Source: Haberlea rhodopensis (taxonomy: Eukaryota; Streptophyta; Magnoliopsida; Lamiales; Gesneriaceae). From it: 64,000 nt of DNA. The DNA lies in assembly GCA_907163345.1 (NCBI GenBank), contig CAJQUN010001077.1:1-64000 (forward strand), written 5' to 3'. Below, piece by piece: positions 1 to 11,682 of this stretch (its first letter is position 1; the number at the start of each line of letters is the position of its first letter). The notes under the pieces are model-generated. The model had not been told where the DNA came from. It did no database searches and saw only the letters and a list, made by a program, of their open reading frames with translations. The translations under genes and the position numbers were made by a program.

Positions 1-681
1 TATTATTATAACTATCAGTTTTTTATAAGGAAGTCGTCATTGATATTCAATTCATAATAGAGAATAATAATAATAAGTGTATTTGATAAAGTACTAAAAC
101 AGTGATAGTTAGAATAAATATAATAATAATAATAGATAACACACTATATTTAATTCAAATTTAAAATTCCGTGCGCCTCTATCAGGTCTGTGCATTATAG
201 GAATGTACGATCCTTTTGTGAAAGTTGAAATATGGATTTTTTTTAAATCTTTGTATAATATTAATATGAGACAACGAAATTGCATCCTAAACAAAAAGAA
301 AAAGAGAATAAGAAAGTGTAAAATTACTAAAACTCCGGTAAATTAATGTTTTATGTCCAAATTATATAAAACATAACTAATATTAACATAATTTATTGAA
401 GTCGCCATCTGAGATGGCGACTTTCGGTCATTTTAATAAAAAAAATTTTTTTTTAGGTTTTGTTAAATAGATTTTTTTGGGTAAATTATTAAAAAAATCC
501 TGAAGAAGCACTGTAAGCCTCTGCTGGTTCGTGTCGTCCGCCCCAATCTTACTCAATCAAAAAAAAATGTTTTGCAAGAAAAGAGGTACAAATAAAAACA
601 TTCTTATCATTATATAATAGCAGCTGTTATGTGGAGTCATTGTCAGAATTTAAATATCTCTTAATTTGAAAGTGAACCGTG
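1..681. other. AT-rich intergenic sequence, no gene
   Basis: No supportable coding region. The stretch is very AT-rich with short A and T tracts. The one distinct structure is a small perfect hairpin at 401-421, with 10-bp arms around a single central base. Its arm resembles the GGCGTC/GACGCC motif of the foldback element that starts at 691, so it could be a scrap of a related element, but it is too short to decide. Confidence 0.6.
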
Positions 682-690
682 CAATACCCT

Positions 691-984
691 TGGGTTATTC
701 AAAAAAAAATAACCAAAAAAAAATATTTGTAACAAATAACCAATTTAAAAATTGTAACAAAGTAACTTGAGACACCAACTCAATGGCGTTTCCATTAGGA
801 GACGCCAACAACGCTTTTTTTTTTTTTTTTTGGTGTTGGAGACGCCACTTTTTTTTTTTTTTTTGATGAGACGCCAACTCCAGTGGCGATTTTCACAAAT
901 TTTTTTTTTAAGATATGTTGGAGCGCCAACGAGTTGGAGCCTCCAAATATGGTTTTGTTATTTTTTAATTTATTATTAGGATTA
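691..984 (+). repeat. Outer part of the left foldback arm
   Basis: This part contains repeated GAGACGCCAAC-type motifs separated by long T tracts. It matches the reverse complement of about 12880-13092 in order: the GGGTTATT end, the AACAAAGTAAC block, the GACGCCAACTCAA block and AAGATATGTTG. The arm continues at 11683 on the other side of the Copia insertion. Confidence 0.75.
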
Positions 985-2139
985 TGTTAGGATCGGTCCG
1001 GAGTGTTTAGAGGGGGGGTGAATGAACACTCCTTACAAAATTTATCCCTTGTGATTTCTTTCTGATTAGTGAAGGAAATCTGTTACTTAATCAACTCTTT
1101 GAACAGAACAGACCATAAATAAGTAAGTGCGGAAACGGTCTGCTCTTGTATAAGTAAGAACAGCTCGATGACTAAGTGCAGAATGATAAGACACAGGATA
1201 TGTTTCTGGAAGTTCGAAGGTGGGTGTAATCCTTCTACGTCTCCCCTTCTTCCAATTAAGGAAGGTTTATACTAGAAGACTTTGATTATACAATCCTGTT
1301 GTACAAACCCGATTCAGGCTGGATTTACCTCACTACCAGTCTGAAACTCCTAGTCACTCAACCTGCTCAGACACACTCTGTCTGACAGTTACAATATGTG
1401 CTCACTTCTATTTTTCAATACACAATGCGCACAGTGATCCTACAATGATCAAATGTTACAAAGTAATTGCGCTTAATGAATAACTTCAGCTCGAAAGCTT
1501 CTGTACTTTGTAGGCGTGTGCTGTTTAGCTTCTTGTATCTTTTTCAATTGATCAGCGTGAGTTGTAGAGTCGAGAGTCTTTGCATCTGTTTGTTGCATCC
1601 TTTTATAGTTGAAGGTGGCAACGGCATTGTTCCCTAATGTGCAGCTATGACTCTTTTTAGACTCTGAGAAAGCTACAGTCTTCTTCTTCAGGATACTTGC
1701 CGTTCTGGTAATGCTTTCGGCGACTGTCAGGTAAGATCTTCTTTGTCTTCTTACCTATTATGGCAATCTTCAGTCTTTGGTCTTTGTAGCATTAATTGCA
1801 GCATTAAATGCTGCAATAAATATCCGTTGATGATTCGGACTGAGAAGCCATCCTTTATGTATCCTTGACTGCTCTGATCTGATAAAGGTTGAGATCGATC
1901 TGAAGCATCGATCTTGTCATTCTGGAATCCATCGATCCGGTCTGATATGTACTATTCTTTATCAGTTTGCTCTGATATGTCCGATCGATCTGGTATGCCT
2001 AATTTCCATCGATCCGGTCTGAAATGCTTTGCCATCTTGCTCTTTGAGTCCGATTGATCTGGTCAATCTGATTTCTATCGATCCGGTCTGAACTGTTTTG
2101 TCATCTTTAAAATCTCATCGATAAGGTCCGGAACTAACA
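985..2139 (-). repeat. 3' LTR of the 10.7-kb Copia
   Basis: 1155 bp, matching 10511-11682 nearly throughout. The two copies differ mainly by one-base indels in short homopolymers and by a G tract of 7 here against 15 in the other copy. The end next to the polypurine tract (about 1890-2120) is U3 and carries repeated motifs of the type ATCGATCCGGTCTGA. Confidence 0.92.
1890..2120 (-). promoter_or_regulatory. U3 repeat array with GATCGATC-type motifs
   Basis: At least five variants of the 15-base motif ATCGATCYGGTCTGA or ATTGATCTGGTC occur here, and the same array is at 11435-11665 in the other LTR. In the element's orientation they lie at the start of the LTR, upstream of where the retroelement promoter should be. 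An enhancer role is inferred from position only. Confidence 0.45.
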
Positions 2140-2151
2140 AATTCCCCTTTT
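2140..2151 (-). other. Polypurine tract of the 10.7-kb Copia
   Basis: On the minus strand the sequence is AAAAGGGGAATT, directly before the TGTTAG start of the 3' LTR. This is the expected position and composition for the plus-strand primer. Confidence 0.85.
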
Positions 2152-2594
2152 GATGATGACAAAACCTAGCTTCTAAGTCTTTTTAACCAGTCTTGATAAG
2201 AGCTCTGAAGCGAATGCTTTCGGATCGATTACTTCTTTGTTCAAAATAAATGAACATCATTAAGTTTGATCGATTCAATCTTTTATTATTAAGCCTTATT
2301 AAAGTTCAAAATAAATGAACAAGGACTTAATCAAAAGAAGGATTTTATTGATCATCAAGAAATCCTAAATACAGACAGTCTGACAAGTTAAATGACTAAG
2401 ACTACTGCTATTCTTGAGCTTGGAGGCGGCTGAAGTCTGTCTTCTTTTCCCCTTTTTGTCAGCAGCAATCTCTTGAAGGAATTCAACAACTTGGGCTAGC
2501 TGCGCGCTGATAGCGTCAAGACGAACGTCTTGAGCGCGGAGGGAGTTAGAAACAGATGCTCTGACTTCAGTGGCTAACTCGACCTGCTCTTTCC

Positions 2595-4854
2595 TCAGAC
2601 TGTTCTTGTAGGAGGCTTGTTGAGAAAACAGATCGTTGATGCCGCGTGGAGGCGGCTTCCGATACTGGCAGTCATTTTCTCTTTGAAAGAATTAAAGTCC
2701 AAAGTTGTGACTCTTTGACTTTGATGAACTTCGAGAATTCGTTGAGTTAATGACAGACAGTTACAGAGAAAAGTGCTGGATAGTCCGTGCCAGGGATGGA
2801 TGTGCATCAGATAGCTGGCTGGGAGAGTGATCTGATGATGACATAGCAGGGTCATCTGCTTCAGCAATCGGCACGATGAAGAAATGGCAGCTTGATGACT
2901 TTCGGATCGGATCAGAGTGACCAGATCCGAAGAAAAATATGAATGAATGCCAATCTTCATCTGATGGTCCCGGAGGAGAGTGGGGACTGGAAGGTTCCTC
3001 ATCTTGGAGAGCGGCAACCACTAGATACCACCAAATCCGGATCGAGGAGGTCTGGTACTTCAGTTGTTGCACATTCTTCAGCTGGATGTTTGAGCAAGGG
3101 AGGCTGATGACTTCAATGGAATAGATGTTGTCGGAGAATCCAACAAACATTCATTGATTCATCATCTGTTGCAGACGGAGCATTAGGCAATGGCTGCTCG
3201 CTGTCTGTTCTGGTACGAGTTCTGCAGGCTGATCTTCTGTCTGTTTTGCTCATCAGCAGAAGGAATAACCTCGATAAAGGTTCTGCCAGAGTCTTGCTGA
3301 CAGAAGGATGATCCGGGCTTGTGGCTGGAGTGGAGGAGGATACCTAGCATCTGGCGTTGAAAGCGGACATCTAGGGATAGAGCATGAATGTCCATCTCAA
3401 GTTGAGCAATCACAGCCCCATCATCTCTGGCAGTAGGAGCAAGCGGATCGAAGTTCTTCTTTTTGGCAGAGAAAAGCAGATTGGCCAGTCTGAATCTGTG
3501 TTTGGCCGTAATAACTCTGCGCTGCACCGCAAGTCGAACATCATCAGTTCTGTGCCTCTCAGAACCTCGTCTCCATCTTTCTCAGTCTGTGCAACTTTCC
3601 GTAGAACATATCAATGTGGTTGACAGTCCGGTACTGGACATATTCATCAAAGACCACAAGGAGTTCAGCGAGCTTCTCATCAACATCCTCCATAGCGATG
3701 TCGATGGCAGTCTGTGCAGCAGATTTGGGTTTAGAAGAGATTGGGTTCTGTGAGAATGGCTTTTCCCTTGCCGGTGGAGGAAGGGGACTTAATCCCTGAT
3801 TGGGTATAGTCACCCAACTCAGTGATAACTATCCCTTTGACCACGGGATTGGCAGAGGGAATTCTAAGGGTGACTTTGGGTGCAGGGGTTGAGGCTGGTG
3901 AAGGCTGGAGTGGGGGGGTTGAGGTGCAGGGGTTGCTTTAGTGGGTGGCAGTATGGGTGGAGGTAGATGTCTGGTTGGTTTGGTAATCTGGGTTCGGGGT
4001 TTTTTGGGAAGTGGCTTGGTTGGGGATGAGTGAGCAGACTGGGTTTCTTCTGAGTCAGTCTGAATGGTCAGCTTCCGCTTGACCCGAGGTTTGCGCACAT
4101 CAGCTTGTTCCTCGTCCTTCTCAATCTTGACTGAGACCAGAGTTGTAGGAGTAGGCGGAGCACCCTTGGACTTCAGCAAGTGCAAGCCCTTTGGAGTTAA
4201 GGACCTTAAAGGGGCGGAGAGCAGACGGCTTGCTCAGCTCGAGGCCTAAGGACTCCAAGAGCTTGCTGAGAGGAACAGCAAAGCATACGGCGTGCTTGGA
4301 TGCAATCACCCGTTTCCAGCAGTACTCCAAACAAAATCATGGACCAGTTATCTTCTGTCCAGATACATAGCTGCCATAGCCCTGAACTTCTCGGCGGTTA
4401 CAGCATCGAAGCTTCCTGCTTTACCAAGAAGTGGCTTGGCTACCACTTCGCACAAGCACCTGGAAATGGAAGAGCATTTCCTTCTTCTTAAATGAGGGTT
4501 GCAATCGGTGGCCAGAAATAGAAATCTTCCCCTGAAGATCTAAGAGAGATGCTGGAGGAGTCTGTCCGAACTCTGTCAGGGCCGGAACTGGGGAGGCCAA
4601 AGGTCTTGGCCATTGTTGTTGGCGAGATCTCGAAAGATTTGCCCTTGACAGTTGTAGAGATGGGATGACTTCCGGGAGACGGCGTTGGCGAACAGCTCGC
4701 GGATTTCTGGTTCATAAACACGGATCCGCATTCCAAAAAATTCCGTAAACCAGATGATTCCAGGGCTCTAAAAATGGGACACCATCGCAGCATCTTCTCC
4801 CCTGTAGATGTCATCAAACTCAACGGAGAGTGAGTTATGAGTGATGGTAGCCAT
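2595..4854 (-). pseudogene. Extra ORF 3' of pol in the Copia, frameshifted
   Basis: Between pol and the 3' LTR there are more than 2 kb of sense coding fragments with proteome-like composition: 4854-4488, 4330-4121, 4185-3829, 3813-3559, 3527-3183, 3150-2761 and 3017-2595. The likely start is the ATG at 4854, which reads MATITHNSLSVEF before frame breaks. The first part has patterns such as YEPEIRELF and GKSFEISPTTMAKTFGLP, resembling the putative plant transposon-domain or env-position ORFs of large plant LTR elements. The middle is rich in proline, lysine and threonine, and the C-terminal part is unrecognised. Sireviruses often carry an extra ORF at this place. I cannot assign a function, and I infer at least four frameshifts. 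Confidence 0.55.
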
Positions 4855-5324
4855 ATGAAAGAAGTTTAAAGAAGGTGCGAAGAGTAAGAGAGTAGGAGAG
4901 TAAGAAGGTAGAAAGCGGTAAACTGTAAAAAGTGAAAAAGTATGAAATGTTCAGCCCGCTAAATAGGAGAGAGAAGACACGTGTCTTTATCTCCAAGACA
5001 TCAGAAATAAATTATTCAAAATAAACGGTCAGGATGAAGAAAGATAAGGCGGTTAAAGTACAACGATTAAAAGGTTAATCAGTCCGGCTGTTTTGTTTTT
5101 TTTTTGTTTTTTTTTTTTTTTTTTTTTAAAAACCAAATGATTGTCCAAACAGATCATAGGATAAAATCAGACTGACAAGGATCGGTCTGAAAGTTCGGAC
5201 CGGTCTGTGTCTTTCTGAACATTGTATTATCGATCTGTAGTGACAAAGATCTTAAGAGCGAAAAAGAATAAAAACATCTAGACTAATTAAGATAAGTCAA
5301 TTAAACCAAGAATTTGACGGAAAT
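4855..5324 (-). other. Spacer between Copia pol and the extra ORF
   Basis: Non-coding sequence inside the element. It contains an interrupted T tract at 5094-5127 (an A tract in element orientation) and no open frame of note. Confidence 0.6.
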
Positions 5325-8300
5325 AATTAAACTTAGGCCTCAGGAAGTGTTTGGTGAAGATGTCTGCTGCTTGCTGCTCTGTTTGAAATGTGTTCGATCC
5401 GAATTTCCTTTTTGCCAACATGATCTCGAAATAAAATGATGTCGAATATCAATGTGCTTTGTTCGAGAGTGCAAAACTGGATTATACGTTAATAGCTATT
5501 GCACTTGGGTTGTCGCAAAATATCGGAGAGTCAACAGCTTGAAGCCGTAGTCTTTGAGCTGGTGTTGAATCCAGAGCATTTGAGCGCAAACAGCTTCAGC
5601 GGCTAGGTATTCTGCCTCAGCTGTGGATGTGGCAATAGATGTCTGCTTCTTACTGAACCAAGAGATCAATCTTTCACCTAGAAAATTGACATGTTCCACT
5701 GGTGCTTTACGATCGATCTTACACCCAGCGTTAGTCTGCGTCTGAATATCCGATTCAAGCTGAAGTTTGAATCTTTGGAGTACCAAAGACCAACGTTCTG
5801 AGATCCTTTTTAAGTATGTCAGAATACGCTTGGCAGCAATGAAATGTGATTGCTTTGGTTCTGTCTGAAATCTGGCGCACATACAGACTGAAAACATAAT
5901 ATCGGGCCGGCTCGCTGTAAGATACAATAACGATTCCGATGAGTCCTCTATACATGGGTTACTTCAACTGCCGTTCCCCCCTTCGTCCTTGTCTAACTTG
6001 ATTGTTGGACTCATTGGAGTTGATGCAGTTGAGCATGTTTCCATTCCAAATCTCTTGAGGAGCTCTTTGGTATACTTGGTCTGATTGATGAAAATGCCAT
6101 TGTTGAGCTGTTTTACTTGAAGACCCAGAAAGAATGACAATTCTCCCATCATGCTCATCTCGAACTGTCCCTGCATTAACTTAGAAAATTTCTCGCACAA
6201 TTTGGGGTTAGTTGACCCCAAAGATTATGTCATCAACATAAATCTGAACTAATAGGGTATGTTCCCCCTTAATGAATTTAAGAGAGTTTTATCTACTGAA
6301 CCGATCTGAAAATCATGGTTCAGCAGAAATTGAGATAGAGTGTCATACCAGGCTCTTGGAGCTTGTTTCAGACCATACACTGCTTTATTCAGCAGGTATA
6401 CATGATTAGGATACGAATGGTTCTGAAATCCAGGTGGTTGCTCAATGTAGACTTCTTCCTGAAGCTTTCCATTAAGAAAGGCGCTCTTGACGTCCATCTG
6501 ATATACTTTGAAGTCTTTAAAGGCAGCATATGCAAGAAAGATTCGGATTGCTTCAAGTCTGGCGACTGGTGCAAATGATTCATCGAAGTCGATTCCTTCT
6601 TCTTGTCTGAATCCCTGTGCCACCAGTCTGGCTTTATTTCTAACCACAGTTCCATCGGCGTCTAGCTTATTTCTGAAAACCCATCTGGTTCCAATAACAG
6701 GCAGATCGCTTGGTCTGGGAGTTAGACTCCAAACTTGATTTTGTTCGAATTGATTAAGCTCTTCTTGCATTGCTTTAATCCAGTTGAAATCAGTCAGAGC
6801 TTCATCGATCTTCTTGGGTTCCAGAGTTGAGATGAAAGCAGCATGAGTGAACTCATCCATCATCTGTCCTCTGGTTCTAATCGGTGCAGAAGGACGACCA
6901 ATCACTAGATTAGGTGGATGCTTCTTAGTCCATCGATAGCTTGACTCTGGATTGTCTGGTTTGGTCGGAATAATAGTAGCAGCATGATCTGCATCTACTT
7001 TAATATTTGAGTCAGGAGCATCTGGATCAGCTCGATCTGAAGAAGCTTCAATGGCCTGATCCGGTCTGTCTGGCACTTCTGGTTCTGGTGGATTGTCTCT
7101 TGACCTGTTAGCTACAATCTCATCATCACTGTTAGCTTCGAGATGGATACTTTCCATCTGATTTTGAATTGAATCTTTGTTGCCCTCAACACATAATGAT
7201 TCATCAAAAACTATATGAACAGATTCTTCTACAGTTAAAGTTCGATTATTAAACACTCGATAAGCTTTGCTAATTGATGAATATCCTAAGAATATACCAT
7301 TATCTGACTTAGCTTCAAATGCTGTAAGATGACTCTTACCATTGTTGTGAACGAAGCATTTACAGCCAAATACATGAAAGTGAGAAACAGATGGTCTGTT
7401 ACCAGTCCATATTTCATATGGAGTGAGATTCAGCTTCTTGTTAATCATAGATCGGTTTGAGTGTAGCAAGCAGTATTTACAGCTTCTGCCCAGAACTTTT
7501 GAGAGATTCCAGAATCAGCAAGCATTGTTCTTGCTGCTTCCTTGAGCGTTCTGTTTCTTCGTTCTGCAACTCCATTCTGTTGAGGAGTTCTGGCGGCTGA
7601 AAACTCATGCTTGATTCCATGATCTTCTAGAAAGGATTCAAGATTCTGATTTGAAAACTCAGTGCCTTTGTCACTTCGAATCCTGTCTATGCTGGATGAT
7701 TTCTCGTTCTGAGTGCGTTTCAGCAGCTTGATCAACTTCGGACCGGTTTGATCTTTACTGCTCAGAAATATAGTCCATGTAAAGCGTGAATAATCATCAA
7801 TAACAACAAGAGTATACCGCATTCCCCCTAAACTTGTTATTGGTATAGGACCAAACAAGTCCATATGCAGTAATTCTAAACAGCGGGAGGAGGATTTGGC
7901 ATTCTTGTTTTTGAAGGATGATCTGATCTGTTTGCCCATTTGGCAAGCTTCGCAGATCTTATCCTTAGCAAAGTCGATCTTGGGCAGACCGATAACTAAA
8001 TCATGTTTACACAGGCTAGCAATGGTCTTAAAGTTGATATGATTCAAGCGCTTATGCCATAGCCAGTGTTTATTATCATTGTTAGCGATGAAGCAAGTAG
8101 GATTATCAGGTTGAGCATGATTCCAGTTAATCTTATATGTGTTTCCATTCCTGATTCCTACGAGCATGGTTATACCGTCTGATGATTTAACAGTGCAAGT
8201 GTGTTTATGAAATTCTACAGCATAACCATTATCACAGAGTTGACTGATACTAATCAGATTATAGCACAGATTTTCAACTAACAGCACATCATTGATAATA

Positions 8301-8490
8301 ATGTTACCATGGACAATCTTACCCTTGCCCACGGTCTTACCCTTTGAGTTATCTCCGAAGATGATTTTGGGTCCAGTGCATTCTGTGACTTCAGACAGCA
8401 GCTTGATGTTTCCAGTCATGTGACGAGAGCACCCGCTGTCCAAGTACCAATCTGATGCGAGATTCTTCTGTACCTGTCATCACACATATT
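5325..8490 (-). pseudogene. pol: Copia pol polyprotein, frameshifted
   Basis: Protease, integrase, reverse transcriptase and RNase H that would copy and integrate the element. In order on the minus strand: aspartic protease motif DSGCSRHMTG near 8440; GAG-pre-integrase zinc motif with LWHKRLNH and CEACQMGK (about 8070-7930); integrase core with HMDLFGP, RSDKGTEF and TPQQNGVAERRN (to about 7450); RT with VIGTRWVFRNKLDADG, YQMDVKSAFLNG and YGLKQAPRAWY (7469-6249); YVDD at 6229-6240 in a different frame; then LSFFLGLQVKQ (6221-5964) and RNase H with STAEAEYLA (5927-5496), running on to about 5325. Frames break near 7455, 6255, 6215 and 5950, several of them in or beside homopolymers. Gag is in a third frame and ends at 8509. 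Confidence 0.88.
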
Positions 8491-8508
8491 TATTGTTGGT
8501 ACCCAATC

Positions 8509-10461
8509 CTATTTGGGTCCAGAACGGATTAGCCCTTTGGGAACCCACACCTGTATCAGCTTTAGTGGCTTGTGTGTGTAGGGTGTGCTATGTGCTGGTC
8601 TGTTTCGATGTTGTGTGTGATAATGTGTGCGCTGTGAAAACCTTTGATTTTCATAAGGTAGTCTATATCTTCGTTGAATCGGTTTTGAGTTATAGTAATT
8701 GTATTGTCTTCCTTGCCTTTGATCTTGCATTTTTGAATTTGGTCTCACAAACACAACTCTTGCTGGTGCCTTATCGTTGGCTTGGTCGACATAACCAATC
8801 CCTTTTCTCAAATTTTGATTTACGTAAGAGACTCCTGTTTGAATCTTAGGTGCTTCAGTTTCATATACTGTGCTGGATTTAACAAATGTCATTTGTTTGA
8901 CTTGATTCTTTACCAGCAACAGCTCAGACTCATCTTTGGTGCATTCTTTGGTGTCAAAGCCTATGCCGGTGAAATCACCGACATTTCTTTGAGCTTCTTG
9001 TAATTCTTCCAATGATGTTCTGGATTTTGTCCATGTTTTGAATATATGTGAGAGCTTAGCATTTTGTGTGCTAATTCTCTTATTTTCTTCATGGAGCTGA
9101 TCATAAGAGATTTTCAGCTTATTCAGCTCGATCTGGAGATTTTTGCACTCACCCTGCTCAGAGCAGCTTGGTTTGTTGTGTTCATCCATTTGAGTACTGA
9201 TTTTGGCTTTATTCTTCTCAAATGATTCAGCTAAGATCCTATAATCATTTGCCATGTCTTGCAGTGCGGACATGAGCTCTTCTCGTGTAAAATCATTTGA
9301 TTCAAATTCAAATACCTCATCTGTCTGACTCATTTCTTCATCTGCCATCAGACATTGAACCTCTTCTTCGCTTTCACTGGAAGAATATTCAGAGCTGTCT
9401 GAATCGGAATCAGTCTGAGCCCATTTGCTGTTTCCTTCCTCAGCAACTAAGACTTTTTGGGATTTTCCATGATTCTTGCGGTCTTTGTGGTGCTTCTTCT
9501 TTCTATCATCACGATGCTTCTCTTTCCTTTCTTCTTTCTTCGGTCTGGTGCAATCTGCAATAAAGTGTCCGGTCTTACCACAATTGTAGCAAGCCTGATC
9601 GTTAACAGTATCATCTTTTCTTGATTTATACTGATGAGAGGGTTTGAAGTTCCTCTTATTTTTAGACATAAATTTACCGAATTTCTTTATAAATAATGAC
9701 ATAGCGTCGTTACTCATCTGTTCAGCAGATCGGTCTGATGTTGAAGCGATCTGGTCTGGGATGGCTGCCAGGGCCTTGTTGGGTTGAGAGATGAATGGCT
9801 CTGCTTCACCTCTGCTTATTAGTTCAAACTCATAGGCCTTGAGGTCTGCAAATAGATCATGAAGTTCAACCTTGTTAAGGTCTTTTGATTCCCTCATGGC
9901 AATGGTCTTTACATCCCATTCCTTTGGCAGAGCTCTCATTACTTTCAGAGCGATCTCTCTGTTAGAATATTCCTTCCCCAGACCATTCAGTTCATTTATG
10001 ATGCTGGTGACTCTTTCATCAAACTCATTTAGAGTTTCACCACTTTTCATCTTTATGCTCTCAAATCTTTGAAGAGCCACAATTAACTTGTTTTCTTTGG
10101 TCTGGTCGTTGCCTTCACATAGCTGTGCTATCTTCTCCCAAATTTCTTTGGCAGTAGAGCACATTTTGATTTTGCTGAACATGTTCTTGTCCAAAGTTTT
10201 GAACAAGATGTCTTTGGCCACATTGTCGAGGTTTGCTTTCTTTCTATCCTCATTCGTCCAGAGGGATCTGTCTTTTTCTACCATTTGTGGTTCTCCACTG
10301 GTAGTGGCGACTGCTGTATTTATTTTTAGGATCTTCATTGGTCCATCGGTGATGACGAACCACATGTCGTCATCCTGAGCTGCCAGGTGAGCTTGCATTC
10401 TGATTCTCCAGTCATCATAATCTTCTTTTGAGAACATGGGGATTTTGTTGAATGATGCCAT
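8509..10461 (-). CDS. gag: Copia Gag capsid-nucleocapsid protein
   Basis: An open frame of 650 residues from the ATG at 10461 (MASFNKIPMFSKEDYDDW). The longer frame from 10509 would begin inside the primer binding region, so the inner ATG is preferred. Residues about 5-260 are a Copia capsid domain (UBN2/DUF4219-like), with WRIRMQAHL and the LNEFDERVTSI segment. A CCHC zinc knuckle, CYNCGKTGHFIADC, lies near residues 290-304, followed by a lysine-rich tract, an acidic serine-rich tract and a predicted coiled-coil stretch (about 400-500). The C-terminus is basic and asparagine/arginine-rich. This is the only fully open large frame of the element; it ends just before pol in another frame. Confidence 0.88.
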   Translation of the reverse strand: MASFNKIPMFSKEDYDDWRIRMQAHLAAQDDDMWFVITDGPMKILKINTAVATTSGEPQMVEKDRSLWTNEDRKKANLDNVAKDILFKTLDKNMFSKIKMCSTAKEIWEKIAQLCEGNDQTKENKLIVALQRFESIKMKSGETLNEFDERVTSIINELNGLGKEYSNREIALKVMRALPKEWDVKTIAMRESKDLNKVELHDLFADLKAYEFELISRGEAEPFISQPNKALAAIPDQIASTSDRSAEQMSNDAMSLFIKKFGKFMSKNKRNFKPSHQYKSRKDDTVNDQACYNCGKTGHFIADCTRPKKEERKEKHRDDRKKKHHKDRKNHGKSQKVLVAEEGNSKWAQTDSDSDSSEYSSSESEEEVQCLMADEEMSQTDEVFEFESNDFTREELMSALQDMANDYRILAESFEKNKAKISTQMDEHNKPSCSEQGECKNLQIELNKLKISYDQLHEENKRISTQNAKLSHIFKTWTKSRTSLEELQEAQRNVGDFTGIGFDTKECTKDESELLLVKNQVKQMTFVKSSTVYETEAPKIQTGVSYVNQNLRKGIGYVDQANDKAPARVVFVRPNSKMQDQRQGRQYNYYNSKPIQRRYRLPYENQRFSQRTHYHTQHRNRPAHSTPYTHKPLKLIQVWVPKGLIRSGPK

Positions 10462-10496
10462 CAGCTTAATATTCTTTGTGCTGATTAAGATGACCT

Positions 10497-10508
10497 GCTC
10501 TGATACCA
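10497..10508 (-). other. Primer binding site, initiator-Met tRNA type
   Basis: On the minus strand TGGTATCAGAGC lies two bases after the CA end of the 5' LTR. It is complementary to the 3' end of plant initiator methionine tRNA and primes minus-strand DNA synthesis. Confidence 0.93.
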
Positions 10509-10510
10509 CT

Positions 10511-11682
10511 TGTTAGGATCGGTCCGGAGTGTTTAGAGGGGGGGGGGGGGGGTGAATGAACACTCCTTACAAAATTTATCCCTTGTGATTTCTTTCTGAT
10601 TAGTGAAGGAAATCTGTTACTTAATCAACTCTTTGAACAGAACAGACCACTAATAAGTAAGTGCGGAAACGGTCTGCTCTTGTATAAGTAAGAACAGCTC
10701 GATGGCTAAGTGCAGAATGATAAGACACAGGATATGTTTCTGGAAGTTCGAAGGTGGTGTAATCCTTCTACGTCTCCCCTTCTTCCAATTAAGGAAGGTT
10801 TATACTAGAAGACTTTGATTTATACAATCCTGTTGTACAAACCCGATTCAGGCTGGATTTACCTCACTACCAGTCTGAAACTCCTAGTCACTCAACCTGC
10901 TCAGACACACTCTGTCTGACAGTTACAATATGTTGCTCACTTCTATTTTTCAATACACAATGCGCACAGTGATCCTACAATGATCAAATGTTACAAAGTA
11001 ATTGCGCTTAAATGAATAACTTCAGCTCGAAAGCTTCTGTACTTTGTAGGCGTGTGCTGTTTAGCTTTCTTGTATCTTTTTCAATTGATCAGCGTGAGTT
11101 GTAGAGTCGAGAGTCTTTTGCATCTGTTTGTTGCATCCTTTTATAGTTGAAGGTGGCAACGGCATTGTTTCCCTTAATGTGCAGCTATGACTCTTTTTAG
11201 ACTCTGAGAAAGCTACAGTCTTCTTCTTCAGGATACTTGCCGTTCTGGTATATGCTTTCGGCGACCGTCAGGTAAGCTCTTCTTTGTCTTCTTACCTATT
11301 ATGGCAATCTTCAGTCTTTGGTCCTTTGTAGCATTAATTGCAGCATTAAATGCTGCAATAAATATCCGTTGATGATTCGGACTGAGAAGCCATCCTTTAT
11401 GTATCCTTGACTGCTCTGATCTGATAAAGGTTGAGATCGATCTGAAGCATCGATCTTGTCATTCTGGAATCCATCGATCCGGTCTGATATGTACTATTCT
11501 TTATCAGTTTGCTCTGATATGTCCGATCGATCTGGTATGCCTAATTTCCATCGATCCGGTCTGAAATGCTTTGCCATCTTGCTCTGTTGAGTCCGATTGA
11601 TCTGGTCAATCTGATTTCTATCGATCCGGTCTGAACTGTTTTGTCATCTTTAAAATCTCATCGATAAGGTCAGAAACTAACA
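10511..11682 (-). repeat. 5' LTR of the 10.7-kb Copia
   Basis: 1172 bp, paired with 985-2139. It contains a run of 15 G at 10538-10552 where the other LTR has 7. In element orientation U3 lies at the high-coordinate end and U5 beside the primer binding site. Confidence 0.92.

Larger units (their letters stand above)
985..11682 (-). mobile_element. Ty1-copia retrotransposon, Sirevirus-like, minus strand
   Basis: A 10.7-kb element bounded by two long direct repeats that begin TGTTAGGATC and end CTAACA. Read on the minus strand the order is 5' LTR (10511-11682), iMet-type primer site, gag, pol with protease-integrase-RT-RNase H order (the Copia order), a long extra coding region, polypurine tract and 3' LTR (985-2139). 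It inserted into an ATT-rich stretch of the foldback element. ATTA is present on both sides (981-984 and 11683-11686), but the fifth base of the duplication is uncertain in that context. Size, gag type and the extra 3' ORF fit the SIRE/Maximus lineage; the lineage is an inference. Confidence 0.9.

Noticed and set aside
401..421. Perfect 10-bp inverted repeat GTCGCCATCT-G-AGATGGCGAC
   Set aside because: No T-run, gene or element boundary nearby gives it a role; kept only as a note in the intergenic entry.
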